Source: Patagioenas fasciata (lineage: Eukaryota; Chordata; Aves; Columbiformes; Columbidae). From it: a DNA stretch of 64,000 bases. Positions 1-10,175 of this stretch are shown here, one piece after another; position 1 is the stretch's first letter, and each line of letters opens with the position of its first letter. The notes beneath the pieces were generated by a model. The model saw nothing but the letters and a program-made list of their open reading frames with translations. It was not told the DNA's origin and made no database searches. The stretch spans positions 35,353,501 to 35,417,500 of the forward strand of contig NC_092526.1 in NCBI RefSeq assembly GCF_037038585.1, written 5' to 3'. Made by a program: the position numbers and the translations under genes.

Positions 1-3000
1 CGGAACAGAAGTCTGACCTGTAGATTAACTTGTGCTCTCAGAGCCTAAACGGCAAGCAATGAATAGAAAGAGATTTGATATCCAATGGGTTGTTAAGGTT
101 TATCTTCAGATTTGTTTCTATATTGTACCAGTTACCAAAGCAAAAGCCCTGAGTCTGCAGTAGTAAAGGTGATACAAGCTCAGCAATAACTTCTGCTGTT
201 GCAACATCACCGTGGTCTGAAAGCTGCAATAACCGACAGGCATCTGCATTATATGCACAGCCCACTAGGGAGATTTGAAGAAGTTAGGGAAGGAGGGTAG
301 ATAGTTATAGTCCTGTAGGTTTCTGTTTCCAATCATCCTCTTCTATGCTTTCTTACACAAATGTGGAAGGAGCTCCCTCTACTGTTTTTGATGCTTACCC
401 TGCTAAATTTTGGGGTATTCATGCACATTATTGATCTCTGTCGCACAGTATCAGTGCCTGGGTATACCCACAGAGTTAATTCCACATTTCTACTTTGTGC
501 CTAGTTAAGTCTCCTACAATTAATATTCCACAACTGTTAGGGATATGAATATGATGTAGCATGATTTTGTCATTTATCTAGATACAGTACAACTGCCATG
601 ATTGTTTGACATTACTTGATATGCTTCCAGCAAGCTTGGCTATACCTGGGCAGCTGTATAGCTTAGACAACTTCACCTAAGCTCTTCTGGAGAGAAACCC
701 TTGGCTGCTGTTTTTAAAGGGATTTTTCTGCATCAGGGTGGTTTCACGTGAGTCACTGTGCACATTCCTGTCCTGTGCCAGATTTAAAGTCAGGAGCACT
801 TCTTTCCAGCTTTTATGACCACTGAGTTTCTCCAGAGAGTTTGTAGTGCAAGAAGCATGTGGTACTATTGACACAAAAGACATAGATCACCAACCTTCCC
901 TCTTAGACCTTCGCTCAGAAAGGTGCCTGGCGGTCACACGCGATGTTCTACACACTGAGCAGGAGCTGGCACGCCAAGCAGTGATATCACCAAAGTTTGT
1001 GTAACACATTAACCAAACACTTCTTTGTGTAGACAGTGATGCAGCAGAATACGCAGCTCTTGCTCAAGAGCGGCTGTAACAGTACATAGGTGAGTAGCTC
1101 AGGGTCAAACATCATTTTGGAGGCAATGGTACCATAGAATATGTGGTCTTTGCTCAAGAAGGGCCATAAGAGTTCATAGGTGAGAGGCTACAGGCCAAAT
1201 GTTTTTAAATGTTCTTAATAATACCTGCTTTTCAAAAGAAGTTAATAAGGCTTGGTTGTGGTACAAGCCAAGAGAAGTCCCACTTGTGTCTTGTGCTTAC
1301 CAGAAGAGGAAGGCAGCATTTCTGCGCTGCTTCTGCATGTGCTATGATAAGATTTTTAAGGAAAAAGAAGAGAGATCCTGTTCCCTATCACACTTGACTA
1401 CAGCCTACAGCTATTCAATGGGAAGACTGAACATTTGGAAAAAGCTTTTTATAATCTCTGAGCTTTTGAACTGAGGCCCTCAGGGCTTTGCTGGAGGAAT
1501 GTTTTGCCTTTATGCAAGTAAAAGCAATGCCAGAGCAGTCTCTTGACTGGTGCTAAGAAAAAGATCCTTGTCAAGAAATACGCTGATGCAAAACTATGAG
1601 CAGCATGAAGGTTCTCGTGTTCGTTCCTTTTATAAGTGGTGGTGGGATTCCCAGCATATTTAGTATGGAGAAACTAAACCCTGACAGGGTTTGTCTAAGT
1701 AGACCCCCAAAGGGGGCCAGCACTGTTCTGTGTAGCTCTCCACTGTCTCGCTGACGTGGAGGAACCACCTTTAGATATGGAGAACGGATTCCTAGAAAGG
1801 GCTAAATATGGAGGAGTGAGAGGCTGGAGATAGTTTTGTAAGGCACAGACTGGATATGAAGACTGAACAGATTTACAAATAATTCTCATTAAATGCTGGA
1901 GACTCAGAGATAAAGAGTATTTCAAGTGCCGTGATAAGAAGTGACCAGATCCATTTGGAACTTGCTGCTTGCTTGTTGCTTTCTCTGAACTAGGTATGAG
2001 CTTCAAGAGCAAAATTAGTTGGCTGTAAACAGCCAATATGGTCTCTATATGAGCACAAGGCTCTTGCTAGCATGGCTACATTTTCTTAAAAAGATTACCT
2101 AATTTTTATACCAGACCATCAGAGGAAAGTTGTGGAAAAGGTGAGCCAGCAACAGGAACAATTTAAAAATGGAAAATAGAGGTTAACAAAGAATAGACAG
2201 ACAAAGAAAGTATGCAGTTCTTGAGGTAGGACAGAAATGTCTCATTCATTTTTCAAAACAGCGTGTGTTATGTTCATTATCTAGTAGCAAAGGGCACTTA
2301 ATGTTTTAAGCTAACCAGTTGTTTGAATATGTAACATGAACAGAAGAAGCATTTTGAAAGGCTGCTATAGCTTACATTTCTGAACTTTGCTTTGATCAAA
2401 CTTTGTTCTTAGATGCTGCACAAAATAGCAACTTCACATTAACTTTGGTAGAAAGTGTCTCAGGGTTCACAGTCTGAGTTCATTTGCAATGTTCTCTTAA
2501 TGAGGGACCACTTGCTGTGCCAGCCTTCAGGTCCTTCTGGAGTCATTAGAGGCTGATGCTGGCACGAGACCTTTGCTCACCCAAGATACTGGTTCTGATT
2601 TCCTGCAAGCCTTGTATTAGACTTCCAGACACATTGGGACTTGTCAAGTGGATTTATGTGTCTGTTAATGAATATGTACTTGCTGCTGAGACAGATGCCT
2701 GTGCAAAGTGGGAGATGAGGAAGCCCAGCCTGAGGCAGCCAGTGCAGTTATCTTGGTCAACAAGTGCAGTTTGTGTTCCCCCAGGCCCAGTCCTGTAGCC
2801 ACATGTTCTCCCACAAGAGCACTGCAGGATGGAGAGGATTCTTATAGCTTAGGAGGGTCAGGGCACGTGGGTTTTAATTCCCAGCTCACTGCTGGATAAG
2901 ACACACTTGCCCAGTTCTGCAGAGGCTCCACAGCACCATGGTGCAGGTTCTCCACAGAACTGTGTGAGATGTCGCAGCAAGGAGCCCTCTTCTGGAATGA

Positions 3001-3888
3001 GGCCCAGCGCCTGTTTTTTCTGCCTGTGGAAAACTGTGGACAGTGTTGAAAGGTCTGTGGCTTAAGATTCTCGTCTGAGAAAAAACATCAGATCAAAAAC
3101 GCTGTCCTGCAATTGTACGGTGAAATTGTATGACCACAATTCAGAAGGAAGGCAGTAATTTCCCATCATAGGAAAGAGATTTGTGTCCTGCTTTGTGCCT
3201 GGAAAGAAGTGTCCAGTGCTATTAATTATTTAGAGGCTATATAGTAACTATCAAAATAGATTTAAATTTCTAGATTAGGTTTAAAAACCCTGCAGAACAA
3301 TTCTGGTAAAAGCAAATGTCAAGAAACAGGTAGGAAAACTTAGCTGAGTTTTGCATACAAGTGTATTGCACCAAATACACTCTTTGAGATTAATTCTTCC
3401 CATTTTGACATGACATTTATGTTTCACCATGATGTACAAAGAGAAATAACATAGTTTGGAAGCCAAAAGTCATCAAAACACAGACAAGGCAAATTAACTG
3501 ACTTTACTGAGCACAGAGTTAAAAACTAAAGATGACTCTCAGAGCACGGTCTTTGGGTTTTTGGTCAGGGCAAAGAAAGATGTCAGACTCCAGGAAAACA
3601 AAATAAAAATGCATTTAGTTGGTGAATATACATTCACAGAGGACGGTAATTTGTAGCTGGCCGATGAAGTCCATTTCTTGTTGGACTTGCCCAAAAATCT
3701 TCATTAATTCAAATAAGTCACCTACCTCCATGATGATAATTTGATTTCGGCCTGTGCAAAACAACTTCAAAAATCTGGCTGCATTAAATCATTACCAGAA
3801 ATATAAAACTTAATTAGCACTGAACTTCTAGAAAAGATGTAATCACATTTCACTGCAAAATGTGTAATTTGGAGGAAAAAGAACATAC
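1..3888 (-). other. UGT1A intron / upstream-exon spacer, no gene recognised
   Basis: No exon could be supported here on either strand. Because a UGT1A first exon ends with a splice donor at 3,888 on the minus strand and the shared UGT1A exons are not in the window, this stretch is best read as intronic sequence between a distal first exon and the rest of the locus. Open frames are short and lack recognisable domains. No second UGT first exon (DGSHW or LTDP motif) was found in it. The only internal structure noticed is a degenerate 90-bp tandem duplication near 1.04-1.21 kb. Confidence 0.5.
1041..1205. repeat. Degenerate two-copy tandem repeat, 90-bp period
   Basis: TGCTCAAGA at 1,061 recurs at 1,151, and CATAGGTGAG at 1,085 recurs at 1,175, both exactly 90 bp apart. 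The flanking bases of the two copies also resemble each other, by eye about three quarters identical. The block 90 bp further upstream shows no clear third copy. It lies in presumed UGT1A intron DNA and has no evident coding meaning. Confidence 0.55.
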
Positions 3889-4734
3889 CTTAGGCAGTGG
3901 TTTCTTCTCAGCACAGTTTATACCTCCAATAAAGACCATGTTGGGCATCACTGGTCTGACGTACTCAAACACAAAGTCATATCTCAGAAGCCAAATGGAA
4001 GCAGAGTTGAACAGGTCTAGCAGGGATACATCTCTCTGAAGAACTTTGGAGGAAAACCTTAGTGATTCTTCATACAAACCGTTACAGTACACAAGCTCCA
4101 GGAGGGAAACCAGTGCATTTTCCACTCTCTGGAAAAAAGTCATGCGGTCTGAGTTGAAGGTGAATAGTCTCGGAGTGTAAGACAGAGGGCTTGGGCACTG
4201 CACTGCTTCATAGTGTAAGTTGCAAGGGAGTCCTCTCATGAAGAACACAGAGGGAAGAGCAAGATACTTAGAAACTGTTGCTCCACACATAACTATGGGG
4301 TCAGTTAGGACAGCATCAAAGCCGCTTTGATTCAAGTACTGCAAAGTCTCCTTGTTCCTGAAGAGGTCCTTGCACTGAACAAAGAACATATTGAAAATAT
4401 GCACAGAGCTGTTGTACAGTGCTAGAGTGTTCAGCGGAAAAGGCAAGTCCTTCAGGTGAGGAGCAAGGTAGTCATGAAAGCCATTATCCAGGTCTTCTGT
4501 TGTGTAAGACACTGGGTATGTTTTCACCGTGTATGCCTCCGTCTTTCCTACCTGCCAGCTTGCTTCTGGTGCAAGCACCACCACTTCATGTCCTCTCTCA
4601 GTGAGCTTTTCAACTACAAGCTTCATGCTAAGCCAATGGCTTCCATCCATGGGCACCACCAGGAGTTTCCCTCCCTCTGAGAGGCTGGGAATGAGGAGGA
4701 TAAAAATCCAAACACAGCAAAGCTGCAAAGTCAT
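3889..4734 (-). CDS. UGT1A: UDP-glucuronosyltransferase 1A, alternative first exon
   Basis: UGT1A enzymes transfer glucuronic acid from UDP-glucuronate to lipophilic acceptors such as bilirubin, steroids and drugs in the ER lumen. This exon encodes the N-terminal, acceptor-binding half: 282 codons, close to the roughly 285 usual for UGT1A first exons, ending in phase 0 at a donor reading CCTAAG|GTATGT on the minus strand. Visible are a signal peptide (residues 1-21), the family motif DGSHWLSM with the catalytic-base histidine at residue 33, LTDP with the partner aspartate at residue 145, NSS and NQS glycosylation sequons at 108 and 135, and the family end block MPNMVFIGGINC. The start is the ATG at 4,734; the in-frame codon at 4,755 is GTG and so is not a start. 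No stop or frameshift is seen. The C-terminal UDP-sugar-binding half comes from shared exons outside the window, so the isoform number cannot be assigned. Confidence 0.93.
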
Positions 4735-4843
4735 GTTCTTGTGGCGAGAGTACACACTGTGAAAGTCTTCTTCAAGCTGTAGCTTGAAAAAACTTTTGAA
4801 GGAAGCCGATTGGTTTATCTGTTGAGTTGTGCTTCTCTGTCTA

Positions 4844-4856
4844 GTTAATGATTTAG
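4844..4856 (-). promoter_or_regulatory. HNF1-like site upstream of the UGT1A exon
   Basis: The plus-strand sequence GTTAATGATTTAG matches the HNF1 palindrome GTTAATNATTAAC at all but two positions. It lies 110 bp upstream of the UGT1A start codon. HNF1 sites at about this distance are known to drive hepatic and intestinal UGT1A first exons in mammals. A CCAAT box (ATTGG on the plus strand, 4,809-4,813) lies between it and the exon. Function is inferred from motif and position only. Confidence 0.55.
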
Positions 4857-4860
4857 TGCT

Positions 4861-5194
4861 CTGGGTTGTGGGTTGTTTTTCTTTTTTAATTCTTCATTAT
4901 TTGTAAAGCCAAATGCCATGAGCCCTTTCTGTGCTGAGTCATTGGATTTCCTCAGGAATACCTGAAATATGTTATTTCCAGATTTACATAAAACACACGT
5001 TTGATCATTGGGAAGATGACTGGTTTAGTAAACAGTGTTTGCTCATGAAGAGTTCTTTGTGTTTTGTTTTGGTTTTAGGTTTAGTTTTGGGGGTTTTATT
5101 TTTTAATTTTTATTTTTGGGAGGGGGGTTGGTATGGTTTGGCCACTCTGTGTTTGCCGAAAAGGGGTAAGCAGAAAACTGTTAGGAAAAAGTCC
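4861..5194. other. Intergenic spacer between UGT1A and USP40 promoters
   Basis: T-rich sequence with several T/G homopolymer-like runs (5,060-5,140). No open frame with recognisable protein similarity and no clear repeat boundary was seen. The divergent genes UGT1A (minus) and USP40 (plus) flank it. Confidence 0.4.
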
Positions 5195-5503
5195 TCCTTT
5201 CTGCAGTTGGAAGAATTTGCCATCCAAACCTTGGAGCACCCTTAATGTGAAGGAAGTGGGTGCAAAGGCAAGCGCAGGACAAGCGGGGTGAAGTTAATCA
5301 GTACCTTAGAGTTGTTTCTGAGTGTTTGAGAGTTTGCCAGCAGGTCCCTCAGTTGGCTTGGTTATTTAGCAAGGGTTTCTTGGTTAGTTAAGCTTTGCTG
5401 GGTTCAAGGGAGTGCGAGATAAGAATTGCTCTCCTCTCATACGTGCAAGAAGGCAGTAGGGACTTTGAATTTGGGTAAGAGGCAGCATAGCTGGGGGATG
5501 CTG
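5195..5503. repeat. Dispersed repeat, copy A
   Basis: This stretch aligns with 13,995-14,286 over about 300 bp. Shared blocks include GTGGGTGCAAAG, CTGGGTTCAAGGGAGTGC, TGCAAGAAGGCAGT and CATAGCTGGGG in the same order and spacing. Two divergent copies 8.8 kb apart, in the same orientation, suggest an old interspersed element, perhaps an LTR or part of one. The family was not recognised. Boundaries are approximate. Confidence 0.6.
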
Positions 5504-5829
5504 TGGGAGAAAGGAGAAGCCCCAGGGAGAGGAGCTCGGGGAGGGGGCTGGACCAGAAGGGCAGGAGGAGAAGCAGCCCCAGCAGCTGTGAGGTGCTGCC
5601 AGGCTGGTGCACGAGCTTCCCCCCTGCCCGTGTATTTCAGAAGGCTGGGCAGGGCCTGTCTCTGCTGGTGCCCTGGGAGCTTTGGGTCACGGTGCAGACG
5701 TCTTGCCCACCTCCTCGTCCAGGTCCAACCCCCCAGCAGAAGCTGATTCTCCTCCAGGCCGCCACGCTGGCGAAGCAGCGCAGGCCCCGGGGTCTCCATG
5801 GCAACGCTGGGGCCGTGTGACGGCGGGAA

Positions 5830-5848
5830 ACTACAGCCCCCGGAACGC
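5830..5848 (+). promoter_or_regulatory. ZNF143/THAP11 (SBS) motif 1
   Basis: ACTACAGCCCCCGGAACGC follows the Staf/ZNF143 binding-site pattern (ACTACA, then a C-rich core, then an AxGC-type end). It overlaps by one base the E2F-like GCGGGAAA. Such sites are typical of TATA-less CpG-island promoters. Confidence 0.45.
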
Positions 5849-5898
5849 CTTGCGGGGAGGCCGCTCCTCCCGGCAGGCAGTGCGGCCGCCGGCGCCGC

Positions 5899-5917
5899 AC
5901 TACGACTCCCAGCGGGC
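5899..5917 (+). promoter_or_regulatory. ZNF143/THAP11 (SBS) motif 2
   Basis: ACTACGACTCCCAGCGGGC closely follows the ZNF143/THAP11 consensus ACTACAAxTCCCAGxxTGC and repeats motif 1 in the same orientation 69 bp downstream. A third, partial copy, TCCCAGCATGC, is at 6,087-6,097. Confidence 0.55.
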
Positions 5918-5949
5918 CTTGCGCACTCTCCCCCGCCCAGGGGAGGTCG

Positions 5950-6286
5950 GTGCCTGACGGTCTTCGGTTTGCATCGGCACCCGGTTCCTTCCCGCCGCTT
6001 GTGGGAGGCTTCCCCCGCCCTGTGGAGCGAGGAGGCGCCGCTGTTCTTGGCCAGGTGAGTGAAGTCCTGGCGCCGCGGGTTTGAGGTCCCAGCATGCTTT
6101 GCGCGGCGCCACGACAAAGATGGCGGCGACGGGGCCGTGGCGGTTGATGCCTGCCCGGGCCTTAGACTCTGCCTCTGAGCGCTGAGTCGGGCAGGCGGCC
6201 CCGGGGGCCGCGCTCCTGCGCTGCGGACCGGCCGGGGTGCAGGCGGCAGGCCCGGGGCCCCGGTCCTCCTCCTCTTTTCGGTACCG
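5950..6286 (+). other. USP40: Candidate non-coding first exon(s) of USP40
   Basis: Two strong splice donors occur in the CpG island: CCAG|GTGAGT with the exon ending at 6,054, and ACCG|GTGAGT with the exon ending at 6,286. Either could splice to the acceptor at 9,956-9,957 (TTTTTAAG), which precedes the exon carrying the USP40 start codon. The 5' ends are unknown and shown only approximately. No coding content is claimed. Confidence 0.4.
6117..6127 (+). promoter_or_regulatory. YY1-like motif AAGATGGCGGC
   Basis: AAGATGGCGGC is the extended YY1 consensus typical just downstream of the start of CpG-island genes. It lies between the two candidate first-exon donors (6,055 and 6,287), so transcription may start just upstream of it. 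Its ATG opens no recognisable USP40 reading frame. Confidence 0.5.
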
Positions 6287-6596
6287 GTGAGTCCGGGCCC
6301 AGCCCCTTGGGGGCTCCGGGACTGGAACATATGGGGGGTGGAGAGGGGCATGGGGAACCGGGTGGGTTCGGCCTGGTGAAGGGAAGGCGAGGGGCAAGAT
6401 GGGATTGCTGTCTAGAGGACACGGGTGCAGCGTGATGGGGCGGGGAGAGGAGGCAGAGCCGAGTTACCACGTGGGAGGTTCCCACCTGGGGCTTTGGGAT
6501 CTCCTTTCATGGACTTTTTCCAGCTTTGGCAGAGCAAGACCCCCGTAAGTGATGTGTGCTGAGTTGGCCCTGCTGTGTGAGGCCACTGGGCCAGAG

Positions 6597-7308
6597 TGTT
6601 GTGGCTTAACCCGAGCTAGCAATACAACCATAATAGCTGCTCACTCCCTGCCCTAATAGGGGAGAGAATCAAAAGGGAAGGGAGAAACTTGGACTGAGAT
6701 AAACATAGTTTAATAAAACAACAAAATATTAATACACTACTAGTAAATATGTATATATATATATATATATGTATATATATGTATATGTGTAAAACAGATA
6801 AAAAATTCTCAGGGCAGTTCCTCACAAACACACTGAGGAGCCAGTGCCAGGAAACAGCGCCTGGTCCCACAGCCAGTCCCAGAGAGAGAAAAGAGGAAAA
6901 AGGCAGAAAGGCTGAGAGGCCTCTGCAAAACAGAAAAATGCTGAACTAAAATGCCTGATTCAGACTCCACTGGCTGAACCCCAGAGAGAGAGAGAGAAAG
7001 AGGGGAAGGCCCAGCATTCCTTGTATCTGAAGCGTGATGCTAATGGGATGGAATACTCGTATTGATCAGTCTCATGTCAGTCAAGTCTGCTCCACCACAC
7101 CCCCCTTCCCTAATGTCTCGTACCTGTGGGCAGAACATTCAGAGTGACCTTGGCTCTCAGATCAGAGCAAATAAAAACATTAACTCTGTGCTGGGCTGTT
7201 ATCTTCTTATTCTCAAAGAAAGTCCAAATAATGAATGTGCTAGCTATGGCAAAGAAAGGTTTCTAACTGCATGTAGGAAATTAATCCATTTTCAGTCAAA
7301 CCAGTACA
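6597..7308. mobile_element. Solo endogenous retrovirus LTR, TguLTR5-like
   Basis: The stretch begins TGTTGTGGCTTAACCC and ends near AAACCAGTACA. Between them are GAGATAAACATAGTTTAATA, GATGGAATACTCGTATTG, GTGCTGGGCTGTTATCTT and GGAAATTAATCCATTTTCAG. Their order and spacing match what I remember of the bird LTR family called TguLTR5 in zebra finch. No internal retroviral genes adjoin it, so it is a solo LTR. A clean target-site duplication was not seen (CCAGAG on the left has no exact match on the right). A TA microsatellite has grown inside it. Strand is left open. Confidence 0.65.
6747..6790. repeat. TA-rich microsatellite
   Basis: A run of AT dinucleotides with interspersed GTATAT units, inside the solo LTR just after its A-rich segment. 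Confidence 0.9.
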
Positions 7309-8723
7309 CACAGTCATCATCCAGAAATTAATTCTGATCTGTATTACTCTGTGGTGTTTAAGGGAAGGAAGCTGCTAGCGATGCTTTGAGGATCCTGATA
7401 TAAGGAGCGAGGGAGGATTTGGCACTGTCCTGCTGAAGTGCTGCTCTGGAGCTGTGGGTGGAACAGCAGGTTGTCAGTAGGATGATCACTGTCTCCTAGA
7501 TATACACCTTTTTATGGTGGACAAACCTATTAGAAGCAAGCTGTTGTGCATTTGGATGAGGAAAATGTGTTGCAATCTTTGGTTGAAGTGCAGCAGGTCT
7601 GACTGGAAATTAAATGCAGACTGAGGGGCAGTTTGGATAGAGTCCTAAATCTGGTTATTACATCTTGAAGCATGGGAGGTGGGAGCTTTACAGGTTTTTG
7701 GGGGGCTTGTAGGTGATCAAGGTATAAGAGCTGCATTCAGAGGAGGAAAACCTAATGCAAAGGGATCAGAATGATTTATTTCCTGTCTGTATTCATTGAG
7801 AAGGTTCTCCAGCCACGTAATTTTATTTCGTGGGGATTTAGAAGGGGATATGTGTTGCATGAAGTGCTGAAGAAGCATTACAGAACAAGTGGGGTGAACT
7901 TGGCTGTGCTGCTTCATAGTCAGCTGCCCTAAAATGGGCTTAATGTAATGCTGTTTTGTACAAAGAATTGTAGCAGATGCCTGAAGATCTACTGGTTGGT
8001 CTATCATCTACATTTAGATTTTCAGATGGTGTTCAATAAGGTTTGCTGCTGGAAGCTTTTAAAGAAGTTAAGCTGACACAGGAGAAGGTTATTGCTTGAT
8101 TAAATAGTTAGCTAAAAGATGGGAAACAGAAGATCAGCTGTCGCAGAGGGGAGTGAGGGGGAGTTTATTTGTGTCTTTGCTAGAGCATGTGTTCAGCATA
8201 TTATAATCTATAAGGAAAAAACAGTGAATGCTGAGGTGATTAATTTTTCTCGTGAAATCAACCAGTGTGTTTCAGTAAACACGTTACATCAGTGAAGCTC
8301 CAAAGTCTTCACGCTCATGCATGGCTGAGTGATGCAACAGCAGGTAATATTAGCTGTACATGAGTACAGAGAGATGCAGCATGGGGCAGAGACAATCGCA
8401 ACCTTACAGTTATGTATAGATATTTATGTAATGTGAGTGAACAGTGCTGAGGTTTGAAGTGAACACATAGGAGCTAGGTCTTGGGATAATAATGAACATT
8501 GCTTAAAGCAGTTTAGTGCTCAGCAGTTGTACAAAAAGAGAACAAACCAGAGAAGCATTATTGATGAATATATATGTATATAAAATTATCTATAGACATG
8601 GTTTGCACATATCCTGAACATTGCAGGCAGCTGCCGTTCTCTGATCTCAGAAATAGCAAAACAGAAGTTTATCTACTGTTGGAGAATGGCGTAAAAATAA
8701 GAGACATGGGTCTGCAGAGCAGT
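7309..8723 (+). other. USP40 first-intron sequence, nothing recognised
   Basis: No exon, structured RNA or repeat family was recognised between the two LTRs. Short open frames lack domain similarity and conserved splice context. Confidence 0.4.
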
Positions 8724-9055
8724 TGTACGAGCAGAGCCTGTTCTGAAGGCCTTAGCATAAGTAGCAAGACCAGGCCGCAGTGGGAACTGCTGGCTGTTTC
8801 AGTAAAATCAGCAAGGTCACTGAGACCTTGGCAGAGTTTCACAGCTTTCAAGAGCACAAGAATGTAGAATAAGCATAGCTAGCAGCTGCAAGTAGGAGGA
8901 CCATGCAAATGTGACTGTTAGAGCTTAAACCAATTAGTAGGTGACAGGTATGCATAATTATCGTGAACTGTATAAGTATATGGTGTTCGGGATAATAAAT
9001 CGAACTATGCTTTATCACTCATATTGAGTCGACCTGCGTGTTCCTCCGCCACTCA
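8724..9055 (+). mobile_element. Probable endogenous retrovirus LTR fragment
   Basis: Near its right end a TATA-like TATAAGTATATGG is followed by GATAATAAATCGAACTATGC (carrying an AATAAA signal), then CTTTATCACTC and CCTGCGTGTTCCTCCGCC. This TATA, poly(A)-signal and T/C-rich U5 order is the 3' half of an avian retroviral LTR in plus orientation. The 5' limit is uncertain; TGTACGAGC at 8,724 is one candidate. No coding region adjoins it. Confidence 0.5.
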
Positions 9056-9957
9056 AAATCTACCTCCACTGAACCCCTTAAGGATAATCAGAGACAGGGA
9101 ACACATTCAGTTGTAGGACTGAATATGTGTTCGTGGAGGCTTTTATCTGGAAGAGAAGTTTGAGAGCAATATTATAAACTTCTGTAAACTCGCAAGTAGA
9201 ATAAAGTTAGTTGGGGAGTGATTATTCACTACTTCAGTATAATTCAAAATTACTCGCTGCTATTACAAGAGATACAGCATACCAAGTGAAATTATGGGGT
9301 GGCAAATACAAAACAAAAGGAGGTTACTGAGGAAGTCCTGGTACATGCTAAGAGGTTGCAAGGGGTTGCAAGGATTCCAAAAAGGTCTGTGAAAAAATCC
9401 CCATAAGTGGAATTAGATGTCATTGAGTTTGTGATTCAGCCATCTGGAAGCAAAGATAATGATTTCATAAAATATCACTGTATTTTGGACTGTTTATTAC
9501 ACTCTTCCCATCTGAACTGGCCAACGCTACAGACAGGTTTTATGTGCTCAGGGGTTTGTTGAGAGACAGCGCATGGATTTTGATGAGTTTGAGAGGTTTG
9601 CACACCTTTCCTGCAGGAAAGTGGGCACCCTGAGCACTGGTTAATTATGGATGGTTAGAAGGAGCTGTGTGTTTTGCTATGTATGTTTTTGATAACACAA
9701 AATTGAGATGTGATGTATTTGATTCCAAGTTAAAAGTCTATTCAGGCCTGTGCTAACATGAATGCTTTTAATTCATGTCTTTTTTTATTACATTAGTGCA
9801 TGCTTTTGCACAGATTTGACACCTGCTTTTAGAATGAACAGAATAAGATGAAAAGAGTTATAAACATTCTTCTGTTGGGACTTAAAGGTTCATCGTGTAG
9901 AGGTGGGTGGATTAAATTACAGTTTTTAAAGTAAATGGGTTATTTTCTATTTTTAAG
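9056..9957 (+). other. Distal part of USP40 intron 1, nothing recognised
   Basis: AT-rich sequence ending in the acceptor TTTTCTATTTTTAAG at 9,957. No other feature could be supported. Confidence 0.4.
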
Positions 9958-9976
9958 GGACTGGTTTGCCTTCACA

Positions 9977-10175
9977 ATGTTTGGGGACTTATTTGAAGAG
10001 GATTTTTCCTTTATTTCAAACAATCATTGTGGAAAAGGGAAGAAATCAAAGCCCAGAGATTCTGAGCCTCCAGCTCCCAGGGATTTCACCAACCTCAGTG
10101 GTATCAAAAATCAGGGTGGAACCTGCTACCTCAATTCCCTTCTGCAGACTTTGCTCTTCACACCTGAGTTTAGAG
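9977..10175 (+). CDS. USP40: USP40 coding exon 1
   Basis: Residues 1-67, with the start codon and Cys box (Cys50). The exon proper begins at 9,958 after TTTTTAAG. Donor AGAG|GTAATG, phase 1. Confidence 0.93.

Larger units (their letters stand above)
5760..6300 (+). promoter_or_regulatory. CpG island, likely USP40 promoter
   Basis: Base composition changes abruptly to GC-rich, CpG-dense sequence between AT-rich flanks. It contains ZNF143/THAP11-like motifs, an E2F-like GCGGGAAA (5,823-5,830), a YY1-like AAGATGGCGGC and two strong GTGAGT donors pointing rightward. There is no TATA box. It lies 3.7 kb upstream of the first USP40 coding exon on the same strand and is the only promoter-like sequence before it, so it is assigned to USP40 by inference. 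A divergent transcript is possible but not shown. Confidence 0.7.

Noticed and set aside
4735-4755. Longer UGT1A N terminus beginning at 4,755
   Set aside because: The codon there is GTG, not ATG; the signal peptide begins naturally at ATG 4,734.
5437-6485. Several long overlapping open frames on both strands, up to 304 codons
   Set aside because: They coincide with the CpG island, where stop codons are rare; they have no recognisable domain, start context or splicing pattern.
9935-9976. Upstream in-frame ATG for USP40 at 9,935
   Set aside because: It lies before the splice acceptor at 9,957, and the resulting residues are not found in orthologues.
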